A DNA stretch of 64,000 bases from Albula goreensis. Taxonomy: Eukaryota; Chordata; Actinopteri; Albuliformes; Albulidae. The stretch is taken from the NCBI GenBank assembly GCA_022829145.1, contig CM040746.1, forward strand, positions 20,247,332 to 20,311,331, given 5' to 3'. The notes under the pieces were generated by a model. The model did not search any database and was not told the DNA's origin. It saw only the letters and a list, made by a program, of their open reading frames with translations. The translations under genes were made by a program, and so were the position numbers. Shown piece by piece: positions 1-24,700 of this stretch. How positions within the stretch are numbered: the stretch's first letter is position 1; every line of letters starts with the position of its first letter.

Positions 1-874
1 TGCACACCATAAACTGTGCTCTAGTTCATCTGGTCACTCACACATGTTAAAATATATTATCAGTCATTCCGCTATCTGTCCCATTCCTGTGTGAACCGCT
101 TGTCTGCACTGACTTCCAGGCTAAGGGGAGCTCTGTCTGTTGCCATGGAAACCTGCAGCCGGTATCACACAGTCCGAAGCTTAGGAGGTTTTGCTGCTGG
201 CTCTATGAGAGAAAGGCTTTTGTGGTGCATGTGGCTGTATGGCATGCTCGATAATTTGTCTGCAACTGCTTGTTCATTCAGAACAAGATTACAGGGAAAA
301 ATTATATGTGAAAACAAAACTCCAAACAGCAATAGCATACTGCTTTTGCTGGGTTTGCCCACAAGAGGGCAAGCAGTGAAAATTGAACACGAGCCTGAGC
401 ACAGAATCATACAGGGTCACAGGGCTGTTGTTAAAGTCAACAAGATCACAGCATGACCAAATCAGAGGCAGCTGAGATGTCACCTTTAACTGGTCTTGTA
501 ATCCACACATATACCATAAGACATGTTTGTGCAATCATTGTCTTCCTTTCTGTTGGTACTTTAAAGTTCACTGTGCTTTGTTAGAAAGTAATTGTGTAAA
601 ACACTGTATTAGTAATACAGCAAAACTTCAATGTGATGTAAACTGCAATTAAAGAATAACTCACTGTGTACTTGAGGTCAGAGATTTCTGTATCTCTCAC
701 TGCTTCTTCAACGCCAAATAGAAATGGGAAAAAAATGTAATCTCTCTAGCGCTTACTGGTGTTTTATGCCACTGAACAACATGAGTGAGTCATTGGTTAG
801 TTTTAATTGGTTGTAGTCAATGGCACAGCAACCATTGCTGTTGAAAATGACAAGGCCAGAGGGGGCAGGACATT

Positions 875-1078
875 ATGGAGCCTAGGTTTTAGAGGAGGGC
901 TTATAACCCAGAAATTGGAGGCTCATTTCCCAGGTGGGGTTCTGCTGCTGTACCTTTGAGCATTGGACTTAACCTGAACTGCTTCCGTAAATACCCAGCT
1001 CTATAAATGGATAACATGACAAATGTGGTCTATTTGAGTCACATTGAATAAGGTGTCCGCTAAATAAAAATATCTCTG
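875..1078 (+). mobile_element. Diverged fish tRNA-derived SINE
   Basis: A B-box-like GGCTCATTTCCCAGGTGGGG is followed by the conserved body (TACCTTTGAGCATTGGACTT, CTCTATAAATGGATAACATG) and the tail GTGTCCGCTAAATAAA. This matches the common fish SINE tail ending GTCTGCTAAATGA. No clear target-site duplication was found. Confidence 0.68.
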
Positions 1079-1977
1079 TGCTACATTATATTGGGCGGTT
1101 TAACCATGATCCTCACATTGCTCTGAATTGTACATTGGCCATACACAGATATTTAATGTCAACATTTTTCTGACTGTGCCTTCTTTGCTCTCTGTCTGGT
1201 TTGTCTGTATGGTCTGAGTGACATAGCCAAGTTTCCACATCAGCCTGAGGCATCTACATACAGTTCAGGCCTCCCCAATTCCAGATTTACATGCATATTC
1301 ACTTTTCCATGCACATACAAAAGATTATATATTTTACACACATGTTTGTTTGTGGGTTTTAAAAAGGTATTCTCAAATGCCAACATGTAGTTGTAGGCTC
1401 ATCCTCTGCCATACTAGTCCATATTAGCATACAAAATGAGTCTTATCAGTCACATACGAGCTGATATAGCCACTTTATCAGAAGCCTGAGCAACTGACAC
1501 AAGTAGCACAAGCATGTTGCATGAATCTGGTTTACTAGAGGAGTCAGCATGGCCAATCATGAGTCCTACAATGGGGATTCTGGCTACAGTGGGCACTTGG
1601 GATGCGTCAGTCTTCAGATCTGGATATGGTATGAACCGCATGAGAAATTATGACACTGATACAAGTGTCTCTGCTGGATATGTCATCAGGGAGGCTGATT
1701 GACAATTACACATTGTCATCAAGTATTCAAAATAATGATTCTTACTCTGTAGCTAAGTCAGTTTATATAATTCTGATCATGTTGGTGAAGTGGGAAGGAC
1801 AAACCAAAGTTTTTAATTCCCTAGTTACATTGGTTATACATTTCATTATTAACTGCTTTGTAAAAGGTTGGCAATGCTCTTATTCATAGCAGCTTCAACA
1901 GCATTTCAAAGATCACCCATTTATTTGGTTGGCTAAATACACAGCTGGATATGTGTTTATTGAAGCAATATAGTATC

Positions 1978-2454
1978 TCACTCAAGGGTACATTGCCCAT
2001 TATTTGGATTAAACTTGTTTAAATTGGTAATGAGTAAAAAAATGCCCATTTTCCAAACCTTAATGGCACCCCACAGGACAGGAACTGATCCAGTTTCAGG
2101 TAGAAATGTAGGGGCTCCCAGCATTATGCTCCTCATTTTCGAAAGGAATTTCTCTCCAGACGATTGGATCTGGTTGTGGTTGTTCAACAGATGTAGTCGT
2201 TTAAACAAGCGGCTACTTCCTGCCGGCCAGCCCGTCTGAAAGAGGCATTGTTTGTGCGGTGACATCATCGTCTTTGGCCTTCCTTTCAGAGCAAATGGAA
2301 GGGGGGAGAGACGTTTGGCACACCAGTGTATGCGGGCTGGCAGCTTATCCATGATGACGGGTAACTCTGCAAGTTCTTTTTGTCTGCACTCGGCGATCAG
2401 TAACAGTTCATTCAGCATGTGTAGTTTGAAGGCACTTGTATCAATGATGCTCAT
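1978..2454 (-). other. Unassigned 158-codon ORF
   Basis: The frame starts MSIIDTSAFKLHMLNELLLI and has a fairly protein-like first half (CRQKELAELPVIMDKLPARI). I do not recognise it. It could be a coding remnant of a mobile element or chance. It lies upstream of PSD2 on the opposite strand. Confidence 0.22.
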
Positions 2455-2773
2455 TCAGGGTGCACTATTCAAATAACACACCATTCAAATTCAGTCCAGC
2501 TGACAGAGGAATGTAAAGCAAGTTTCAGAGTCTTGAGCACAGCTGGCATGCAAAGTCAGTGTGGAGCACTGACCACAGATAGCAGGTCAGAATACAGAGG
2601 GGATTACATTGTGATTCCCCATTCCCTTCAGATTGCCACCAGCTCAGGGGTTGCATTCAAAACCCAAGTATCCTAGCCAAAGACTCCAAGATAAGGCTGA
2701 GCCCTTCAATGGATGTTCAGCAGGAGTTTTAATCACTAATTTGAAATTTTTTTAATTAAAAGTATCTCACTGG

Positions 2774-3150
2774 GGCCTCTGAGCGGCTCATGGGGTAAGA
2801 TGTTTGCTTGGGAGCCCTGAGATCAGGGGTTCAAAACTTGGTCTTGCCATTGCCAGCTATGGTTGGAGGGCCCCCTTGGCGAGTCAACAATTGGCCCAGC
2901 CTCGCTGGAGATGATAGGGGGTAAGCCAGCTTGTTGGTCTCATTGCTATAGTGCCCAGCTGGGCACCTGTGGCGGCACAAACTGACGGTCAACTGACCAT
3001 GTCATCCTCCAAAAACAAGGGCAATGTACAATTAGAGTTGAAGTCATGTGAATTTCATGTGTGCATGGCTTCTCCTCCAAATGACATCAGAGCAGCTGCT
3101 GTGGTGAGATCAACCAGCTCAGCTGAACAGGTTCAGGTTGGGAAAAATAA
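2774..3150 (+). mobile_element. tRNA-derived SINE with perfect target-site duplication
   Basis: The element begins GGCCTCTGAGCGGCTCATGG with an A-box-like TGAGCGGCTCATGG and a B-box-like GGGTTCAAAACTTGG about 50 bases on, then a body of about 300 bases, and ends in an A-rich tail. It is flanked by the 16-bp direct repeat AAAAGTATCTCACTGG at 2758-2773 and 3151-3166, so insertion was complete and fairly recent. I cannot name the family. Confidence 0.82.
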
Positions 3151-4719
3151 AAAAGTATCTCACTGGTATTTTTATGATTAGCTGTGGATTGCCCTGCCTA
3201 CTGAAGTTTAAAACAGGAATACGTTTGTACATTAGGCAGGGAAAATCTGACAATAAATGTGTGGCCACTACAAGACTAATGCAAGCACAACCTGAAGTAA
3301 ATTCAAAATGATAAAATCTCTAAAATTCATCCTATTTACTCGCCACTCTAACACACAGGACCCATCCACAAAACCCCCTTCCCCCACCCCCTTATTCACC
3401 CCTGGTTGGTGCCCTTCTGTTACCATAGTTTCCCCCTAGCATACGCCACAGCTCTCACCTCCATCACAGTATAACTGTTATAAACAGGGTGAGCATTGTT
3501 CTTCCAACCATTATCCCAGTTCTTCTGTATGATGAGCTGGAGATATTCTGCTCTAAGGAGACTGGGTAATTTTTAAAGAGGACCTAGGGCTGCTAATATT
3601 CAATTATAATTTACTATGTATATCTAATTCAGGCTTGAAACACATTTTAATTTTCTGCAGTGAGAGAAAATCAATGAGTATTTGAGAGCAAACCCCAGGG
3701 AAAGTGCTTAGTAGGATGGTTGATGAATGCCCAACCCATCCAACCACACACTCTGGTGTGTATTTTCTCACAGTACAACCTTACAGTAGGTGCTTTCTTT
3801 GTATTGATTTTAGACTGCTGCTGCTGCAGTGGGCCACACAAACTTGTTTCCTCCCCACTTTGACGAGTAAGTAGGTTAACAGGAATGAGCAGTTGCTGGC
3901 CAGGGAGGGAGAGGCAGCAGTGTGGAGTGTGGTGGGAGAGCTCTGTAAAGGCTGGCTGACTGTACTACCTGCCTCAGAGACAGACCCCGTCCTTGCAGAT
4001 GTGGCTCTTAAGAAACAAATCCTTGGAAATGCAGCACTTCCACGATGATAATCCGTTCATGTTCAGCCTGCAATACACATGCCACCAGAGAGAGAGTGAG
4101 AGAGGAAGAGACAGTGAGCAGAGAGAGACTGCAGGAGGATAGGAGGATTTTACATTTCTCTGTAATTCATCTGTGTCAGTGAGATATAATACTAGAGTCT
4201 CATGGTGATTAATGACATTTTTTAGAGCTTACATTTTCTTAACTGTTTCACCTCTTAACGAAACAACAAAAATAAATGAGGCTGCTCTTCATACAAATGT
4301 ACATTACGTAAAATGTTCACAGAAATATCTTTGAAAAGGACCCCCCCAGAAGTCTGATGAGTTTATCTGTGCCTGCAAGCCAAGCTTGTCTTTGCTGGTA
4401 TTGTGCCAACACTGGATGTCTCTCTGCAGTGTTCTACACATTAGGGAATCTCACATTTTTCCCTGAGAGGGCAAGTTATAAAGACTGAAACTGAAAGTGA
4501 AGCTTCATCTGCATGCTTACAAGTGACTTAGTCATGATTCCTTACAATTTCAATTATGGACTGGTCATGTTATTCAGTGGTTTTTGGTAGCTGAAAAACA
4601 TTCCCAAATTGCTAGAATTTCAGCCATCTTAGAGATCTTTATATTATTCAGTAGGCGCTACAAAGTGTCAAAATTGTGAAAGACCTGCTCATCACCATGC
4701 TTAGCCAAGACTAGCACAA

Positions 4720-5090
4720 GCTAGAGGCAACACATTAATGTCCATTGATACCAGTGGTTCAAATCGGGGAGTACACAAAATATCCAGCACCACCACCAGG
4801 ACCCACATAGGGAGCACAAGGGGACTCTGTACGGACATAGATGCCAGATGGCTGGTTTCGTGTACCATTCTACTCCTCCATGTCCCATGATAACAGGACC
4901 TCCCAGGCCTCTCCACTCAGGAGAGTGACCAGGTCTGCATACCATGGCCTAAAGAGCCACCTGGGTGCTATCAGGAGAACCAATAGATCCTCAATTTGGA
5001 CCCTGTCCATTGGTGGGTGCAACAGTGGCATTGGTGGGAAGACATGCAGACAGGGCACACAGTTGCGAGAGAAGCAGTCTGTTTATGCTT
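4720..5090 (-). pseudogene. DIRS-like retrotransposon remnant
   Basis: On the minus strand the segment around 4977-4917 reads VLLIAPRWLFRPWYADLVTL, closely resembling the LLIAPxWPxRPWxxxL block just upstream of the tyrosine recombinase in DIRS-type elements. Another frame continues with EEWYTKPAIWHLCPY, matching the following FHPNPxxWxLxxWPL-type segment. Frameshifts and stops interrupt it and no intact ORF remains. It could also come from a related YR retroelement. Confidence 0.55.
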
Positions 5091-8000
5091 CTACTCAAAA
5101 TGCACCTACATTTTCTCCATGACATCACAGAAGGGGGAATGTGGTGAGAGGGGAATTAGGAAAGGCCCCTTCACTCTTTCCGTCAGCTGAGAGAGATTGA
5201 GCCACAAGTGCCTTTGAGCTGTAACAGGGTGACCCATAACTGTGCCAAAGATCATGCACTAGGCTATGCACTGAGGTTTAATGGAGAAATCAGTGTCATA
5301 ACTAATTTCCATAAGCAGCACCATGAATCCAAATCCAGAATCATGTAAATCAGACAGTGTGCAGAAAACTTGTATGACTGGATCAGATGGGGTGAGCTTT
5401 TGGTTTCCACCACATCCTCCTCCATATGCTCTATTTCCTGCAACAGTGCGGAATCCTCTAGGGTGGAGCCATCAGCCTCCCCTGCTCTTTCAGTGGCAGC
5501 TTCCCTGCTATTAATTCCCAGCAGAGTGGGTAGCTGGCTCTGAACCACTTCTGTGTTTGTGACTAAAGAAAACTAAACACAAAGTATGATGGTCAGGGGA
5601 ATTTAAAACATTTTTGTTGGGAAGATGTTGAAGGGTTTCAGCTCCAATCCTAAAAGCAAGAAGAAAAAAATGAGGGAAAAGGTGGACAACTGCCAAGCCA
5701 GCTAGGAAATTCAAATCCCCAAACTAAAAACTAGCAAAAGCTAACTAGGTAACGTAGCTAACATAAGAAATAGTAATAAAGCATGCCAAAAACTCGAACC
5801 TTCAAGTAATGAAATTTAATCCAGAGAGCCTAACCATGCACTCCTATGATTGAAAGATGATTAAGGTGATTACAGCTGCAGACTAACAGAGCCAAAAACA
5901 CTGGAAGGAGGGACATCTTCCATCTCCATGCTTCATTCTGCTTGTGAAAATACAGATGGTATTTAATTAAAGCCTTCAGCCAGTCACAGGGCTGAGTATT
6001 GTGATTCAGCCTAAAAGAATATGAATTTTTCAGCTGGTAGGTGAGCTATAAAATGATTCAGATTGAACATACAATAAGCATACTGCAAAGTTTTCAATTA
6101 AATTGAAAGCAAAAATGTTATCTCAAAGTTATGAAATGAAAGTTCTCTAGGTAAACTTCAAAAATACTGCATGCTTAGCTATAAAACTCTCCTGCTAGAT
6201 ATAAGTTGTGCTGTCCGTATTTACTGTAGTGTTACTAAGCCGTTGCCATGGCTGCTCTTAGTAGTAGGTAATGTAGTGAGAGTGTTCATTTGGAGCAATG
6301 ATTGAATGCTTTTGCTGGAACTACTTCATCGGTGTCTGTCAGAAACAAAAGTTCAGCCAGGTCTCAGTATAGATGTTATTGTTACTGTAATTTTTACTGT
6401 AGTCCTCCACCCCATGGGCTGCATGCAGGACTCTTGAGCACAGTTGCCCCTTGGACATTAAGGATATGATTCAAGACAGTGTGTCACTGTATGTGTTGAG
6501 AGCGAGTGTTTAATCGTCTTACACCACCAGAATCTACAAAATCCATATTTTTCCTAAAAACCTCTGTTATGTAATTCTACTCGTAATACTGCAAATTCAT
6601 ATGAATACAAAGAAAGTGATGGAAGAATTTGAGTGGTCAACCAGTATTTAATTTGTCAACATACAGATTAGAATTATTTTTAGAAATACTTCCCTTCAAA
6701 ACACATCATGGAGTGAGATAAATGTATTGGTCACACTAATAAAAAGTTCAAAATTCATATGGTGATCATGAACATCTATCCAGTCTCACCACTATGTTTG
6801 ATGGTAGATACTATCTAGTGCACAGATATTTACTGTGAATTGCTCGCATTATGGAGCACTTCCTGTGGGCTTCCGGTGTAGCTGACAAGATGTGTTCACC
6901 TGTTGGAAATTGGCATGTGGTTCCAAACGTTGACCAGTTGACAAAATCTAAGGCATCTCTGTTATTGTCATGCATTTTCTTCATGGCAAAAAATGGACAG
7001 AGATAACAGACAGACAGCATGCTGAGATGTGTCAGAATAGGGTGATACTGATCTTCCGTCGCTGCGGAGAAGTCTGGAGCCAGTATCAGTGTCCCTCACA
7101 TCTCCCCTTTTTGCTAACAGGAAGTGACTCACTGTTGTAAAAAAAAAAAAATCCTTCTGGGCACCAAAAATAGAGACAACATTGTGTGTTAAAAATTATA
7201 CATATTGCAATGCTCATTCTTATCTGAGGGTCCCCTTGTGTAAAAAGTTGGAGTCTCATAATGTTTGCTTGTGTCATGGATCCTGATGTGGCCAGCTGTT
7301 ACTTTAGTTCCCTTATTCGACGTTATTCTGTATGGTGTGCCCTTTGACACTGCCCCCTGCCGTTAGACAGAAGGGAGGACACTGCAGGTATCCTGTGTAA
7401 AGACATTTATTTTCCCTTCCAAGATAAAGCCTAGGGGTCCCCTCCCCCGCTGAACAGTCAGTCCCAATGTTATTGTTTCACGAGGCCCCGGTATGTCGGC
7501 TTGCGCCAGGTTGTGACACCGTCTCCAACGGCATGAAACGATCCCGTTAGTTGTGCACAAATAAGCCATTGCAATGCTCTGAAATGTGTTAGCTAATGCA
7601 ATAAGGCACAAGAGAGAGTCTGGTGCCGCTCCGCCTGTCTGCAGCAGTAATTCATAGCAGATGGGAGACTGCTCCCTTTTCGGACAAATTCCTTAATGCA
7701 GGCATCCCAGTTGCTACAACCTTTGTATAAATTCATCATTCAAACATGTGAGCAATGTTTTAATCTATTATTAATCTGTGGAAAGAAGTCGTTACAAGGG
7801 TATGTCTTGGATGAATTATACTGGATAAAGTATATGGATGTATTGTTAAAATGTCTTTTGGATGGTAATGAGGTAGTGCTAAGGAACTCCTTGGAGTACC
7901 CTAACGGAAAAATGAGAATTTGTCCGAAGCAATAACAGGCTACATTGTCAGACACCCCGCCCCCTTCCTCTGTGCGTCGACTTCAAAACTTTTAAGAAAA

Positions 8001-8260
8001 AAACGAACAGTTCTAAGATTACCCTTACATGATACACACACCGATATGTTAATCCATAAACTATTTAGGAAAAAAAGAAAACACTAATTCTAAACTGAGA
8101 GTCACGTCATGCAGAGTTTCGAAGTCCATATCAGTGAAAGAATATGATAAAATCTCTCCACGAAAGCCGCTCTGGGTAAATACAATAGGGGCAGGAATGG
8201 ACCAACCTGCGGGTAAGGTCCTCACGCTCTCCGTGGGACTAAGAACAGACTGAGTTGAAA

Positions 8261-19880
<11,620 letters not shown>

Positions 19881-21740
19881 GGGGCTCCGCCCCCCCCTTC
19901 ACCACCTGCCGTCACTCACCTGATGCCCAACACCCCTCCATTAAACAGCTGGGAAGAAAAACTCATAAAAAAGCAAGGCAAAAACTACATTTCATTGTAC
20001 AGTGTAACTATTGCTATTGTTGTTACTGATATAATTTCTATGAACTTACATTTTGTGCCAAAAATGGAAAGAAGGAAAAAGAAGAATGTATAGAGAAAAT
20101 GAAATGCCACAGAAAGGCTGGGCAGTGTTTGTGTGCCATGTACAGTATAGTCAGTAAGTGAGTGAGTGGGTCTCTTGGGTGCTCTAAATGTGTATGGATG
20201 GAGAGTTTTATGAGTGTATGGTGTACAAGTATGTGTCTGAAATGAAACTGTGTTGAGTGGGTGGAGTGAGAGTGAGTACTGCTGTTTTCCAGTGCACATC
20301 TGTGCATCCTACACCTTGGGTGAGTTGGCACTCACCCTAAGGGCTTTTGCAAACCAAGGGCATCACCACCAACCATCACAAAATCCATTTTTTCAAAGGG
20401 AGTGAACTGTGCTTGGGCTGCATTATCACATACAACTTTACAATGTAAAACCAGCCCTTTTGCTGAGCAAGGGCACTAAACTATGGTACGTATGAGAGTG
20501 TGTTCTCAAATCAAGATGGAGGTACACTGCTTCTCCGAGCACTTGTAAGTCAGCCTTTGCATAGTGAACGTCTGGAGCGCAGTGAAAGAGTGTGTCTGGA
20601 TACTTACTGTTGCATGAGGGGGATCAGAGATTGTGGCTGGAAGATGAATTGCATTGCCTGTTGGTTCATTTGGGGCTGGAGTGTGTTAAAGCAGCACACT
20701 GTGAAAATGTAGTAAGCTGTAGGATGTAGTAATGGCTGTGGTGGGGACTGTGTGTTGGGTGAGGGTGTGGTCAAAGGTGGGTGAGAATGGTCACTTCTCA
20801 CTCTGATGAACACTATAACACAGAATCTGGCCTGATTCAACTGTGAATACCAGATTAAAAGCTGAAAGCAGCAGGACTGCAGAAACCAGCCAATCTTTCC
20901 CTGAATCCGAGGAAAAACTGCTTATGGTACTATTGTGTATACTAAAGAAACATGGAGAATGTCAGATGCTGAACACAGAAACACTCTTCCTTGCTTGTGA
21001 AGAGAGGATGAGATGGACTGCGCTGCTCCCAGGACTAGGAGCATCCATTGCAGGAAGAGAGGGGGAGAATAGAGTGACAGCCCCGCCCTTCAGATCTAGA
21101 CAGTGGAGTGCCCCATACACGCGGCTGCCTCAGTGGTATGGAATCTGTCCAGAGAAACATTTTTTTTATTTATTAATATTTTTTTTTTTACAATCCAGGG
21201 TAGACTGAGTACCCAAGGGAGTGCTGTATCCTGTATCTCACCTGACTCTTCTGAAATGGAATAAAATCAATGTGAAAACTAAATTTTTATACGTTCACAT
21301 GAAGAGCTTTGTTATTCTGAAAGTAAGTTCCATGTTGTTCTGGCCTTACTGTAGTGCTGGCCTTGGTTTCCCAGATATTTTAGATAGATGAGTACCCTTT
21401 TACTATAGGATTGTGACATTCAGTTTCGTGTTTTTTTTTTTCCCTGAAGGAACTGACCTTGTATAAGTTTGCCCTAGGACTATACATATAATTATATATA
21501 TATACATGCACTTTGCTTAAGTTGGTTTGAACCAGTATTGGTTTATTTATTGTTAGGAAAAAAGTGTAAAGACTGCTTTTGCTGGTTATTAGTGAAATTA
21601 CTTTATAAAGGTGCTTTTATTATAAATATGCTCTGGTTTCATGTCAATACTTTTGATTATATCCATGATATAATGGTTAACGTGAGTTACCATTATCTTA
21701 AAGGGTTTCATTGTACAAATAACATTGTACAAATAAAAAC
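19881..21740 (+). other. psd2: PSD2 3' UTR and candidate poly(A) signals
   Basis: No further coding potential is seen after the stop. Two AATAAA hexamers on the plus strand, at 21260-21265 and 21732-21737, are plausible cleavage signals. The stretch includes a strong hairpin at 20314-20342. The exact 3' end cannot be set from sequence alone. Confidence 0.5.
20314..20342 (+). other. Short hairpin in the PSD2 3' UTR
   Basis: GGGTGAGT (20318-20325) pairs with ACTCACCC (20330-20337) across the 4-base loop TGGC. Flanking CCTT and AAGG extend the stem to 12 pairs with one bulged base. It lies about 430 bases after the PSD2 stop codon. Confidence 0.6.
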
Positions 21741-24700
21741 ACTCTCAGTATTCAAGAATGAAACAGACACAAACAAGGCCTGTGATGAAAACATTTCCTT
21801 TAACCTTCAAACTGTGACGAAATGCCAGAAAAGAAGAAAAGTCCACCTTATCTCTGGTGAGGGATTCATCCACACATACATTTTGGATTTATTTAAAAAG
21901 TAGATAGTGCCACAAAGATTTGGCACAGAATTAACCATATCTCATATTGACTAATTGTGGAAGACATATGGTACATACACAGTGACAGTGCTCGGCATTT
22001 TACACTGAAAAAATTGAGCCAAGATGGACTGAATGTTCTGTTCTTGAATTGAAATATTCCAGTTCCTAAAACCCAATTGTCCTTAAATTCTGTTTGCCAC
22101 AAAACAAGAAGGCTGATGTGTTAATTCAATATCAGTTTAGAGAATTTGGCAGAAAATATTGTCAATATACCCACAGGAACAAAGTCTAACAAATTAAATG
22201 AGGTGATCACACTGATCAAGAGGCCTTGGTTGGTTCCATGTTTGATTAAAACTGGTGTGTAGCATTGCTAAGTACTACATTTTATGAATAAATACATTTC
22301 TGCACATTTGCACTTCAAATTTTGCTTAACCATCTACCACTAGTGCCAGCATTTCTTCATGTTTTAAAAAATTGTGAATTTAAAACTGACTTGTAAGACT
22401 AAAAATCTGATATCTTCTACCCCAAAAAATTTCAGATTTACTAGAAACATGTTTGGCACTCCTTGGTGACTAGTGTTTTTTTTTTTGTTTGTTTGTTTTA
22501 TAAGAAGCACACCTGACAACATAAACCAGTCCCATTAAACAGGCATAATTCCAAGGAAGTATTTTAGGACACTGCAATAATTTTACATCCCAGAGAGTGG
22601 CAGAAGATGACATTGGAGAGATAAAAATTCTGAAACGTTGCACAAAACCACCAGCACATGGGTCAAGGGTATCATTATGCACTATATAATAGAATTAAAA
22701 ACTTTCATGTTCTAGGTAAGCGTTAAAATAACCTATCTAAACTGTACAAGGAGCTCAACCTTGTGCTTGGTAAATCACAAGGTTATGTAAAGTTACATAT
22801 GCTGTAATCCATAATGATCATAACAGAATTCATTTCTGATTGAAACTGTCAGAGAAAAAACCTGCACTAAACTGTTTACAGTGTGTATGTATATTAATTT
22901 AGATTCCACAGTTTCATACAAATTCTGAAGTGTCTGCACTGGGGTATTGGGTCATCCTTCAAGAAGACTGGGTCACAACAAACAATTATTAACAAAGGAC
23001 ATTTATGTAAACTCTATGTAAATGTTAACGTTAGATTTCAGCACACACATGCATACACGCATCGATTACCACCAAACATTTGTCTGTCAAGACAAGTGAT
23101 CAGAATGAGCATCCACTGGATAGAAGAGTTAAGTCAGCGGTCGCCATGTATCATAAATGTTTAGTTTATGTTTATTATTCACCAGATATTCAGCAGAGAC
23201 AAGAGCATGGGTGAAATGAAATTTTTATTGCAATTATTAGTCATTTTCAGACAAAAAAATGCTTTCAACTTAAAAACTATTTACAAAAACACTCTTGGTA
23301 CCGTCAAAGTTTTAAAGAAAATTTAATAAGGCTGTGAAAATACAGAAAACAGCAACGAACACAAAGACAGTAGGGTGACGGTAGTCATGAAGACAGAAGG
23401 ATTTCTAAGCCAATTTAAGCACCATATTCAATTCGGGAAAGGCAATAAATCAGTAAGAAGTGCTTTAGAATGTATGACTGAAGTAAAGCATGGATACATG
23501 AGTTATTATCACAGTTTTAATCTGACAATGTTTTTTGCCAACTAAAAATAATTACAGTTGGAACACTGCTACTATATCATGCAATTTACTTTAATAAACC
23601 TTTCAGAACACAGACAAAATACACTTCAGAAAGTAGAAGAACTTGATATATTCCTGTCCAACAGTAATGACACAAAGCCTGGAAAGTATTTTCTATTCTT
23701 TGAATGTAAGATCCCCTATCAAAAATAATATGCAGTATTTTCTTAATATATTAAAGTGCAAGTATTTATCCACCTGTTTCAGCTCTCTTTTGTGAGTATA
23801 AAATACTAAGGAAAAAATAACTACAATATTATCTTTTTCCTGTATATATGTGGTTTGTTCATTACAGTGAACAATGTAAATGAACAAACCATATTACACT
23901 GTAGATCAGAGCTCTTGAAATGTCTAACATGATTCATAAATGTACAGGCGGGACTGGAGCATGTTGTATCATAAGATATGTCAATGTTATCCTTGAGCCT
24001 TTAGCCATGTGTCTCATGCTGCATTATACACATATGCCTATGCACACAGTCCTGTACATGAGGAATATGGCACAGACTCAACCACTTTTTATGCTGATAA
24101 AGTTCTTAAGACACAACTGTATTCAGAGCTCTGATTTGTACTGGCTGAGTGCAGAACACCTGTGGACTTCCCTCCACTCAAACTCCTGAACAAGGATCAA
24201 CTTAGTCAAGTCCAATCCCATCCTCACTGTGTGGAAAAATATAAAAAACATATCCAGGGTCAGGTTAATCAACTTTTATCTTACTCTCAATCACCACATG
24301 TTCAAATATAAAAAAGCTGATCCAGGGTCAGTGCTTAGACTTCGACTCTATCAAAAAAGAAATCTATGAGGTGGTGTTCTGCTGCATCCCAAAGTGGTAC
24401 ACTGTGGCAGCCTCAGCCTCTATGTGTGGGGTACCATGTTAAACCAACTGAAGAAGCATTTCAGATGCTTGGTTTATATTTTTGTCCAATCCCTTACTTA
24501 CATACCTGCAACAGTTATTAGGACGCTAAATAAATACAGATGACCACATGCTCATGGCCTACTAGATTTTTGAGACCAAAAAATATGCAAAATTGTGGCA
24601 CTCCAACAACATTACCCCTGCACATGAACAGGGTACTGTTACTATGGTTAGTAGCAGCATCCACATTCAAATATTTACCATTGTGCCACAATGATTGTTA

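Larger units (their letters stand above)
1..8260. other. Region upstream of the PSD2 short first exon
   Basis: It is either intron of the long PSD2 transcript or intergenic. It holds SINE copies at 875-1078 and 2774-3150, the DIRS scrap at 4720-5090 and a 158-codon ORF at 1978-2454. No PSD2 N-terminal coding exon was found. Less AT-rich stretches at about 6810-7020 and 7360-7690 could be regulatory, but I see no definite motif. Confidence 0.5.

Noticed and set aside
91..456. 121-codon plus-strand ORF
   Set aside because: Composition and content do not resemble a protein family, there are overlapping antisense frames, and no splice or start context supports it.
2774..2850. Possible tRNA genes at SINE heads
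   Set aside because: A- and B-box-like motifs are present but no cloverleaf with a proper acceptor stem is visible; these are tRNA-derived SINEs.
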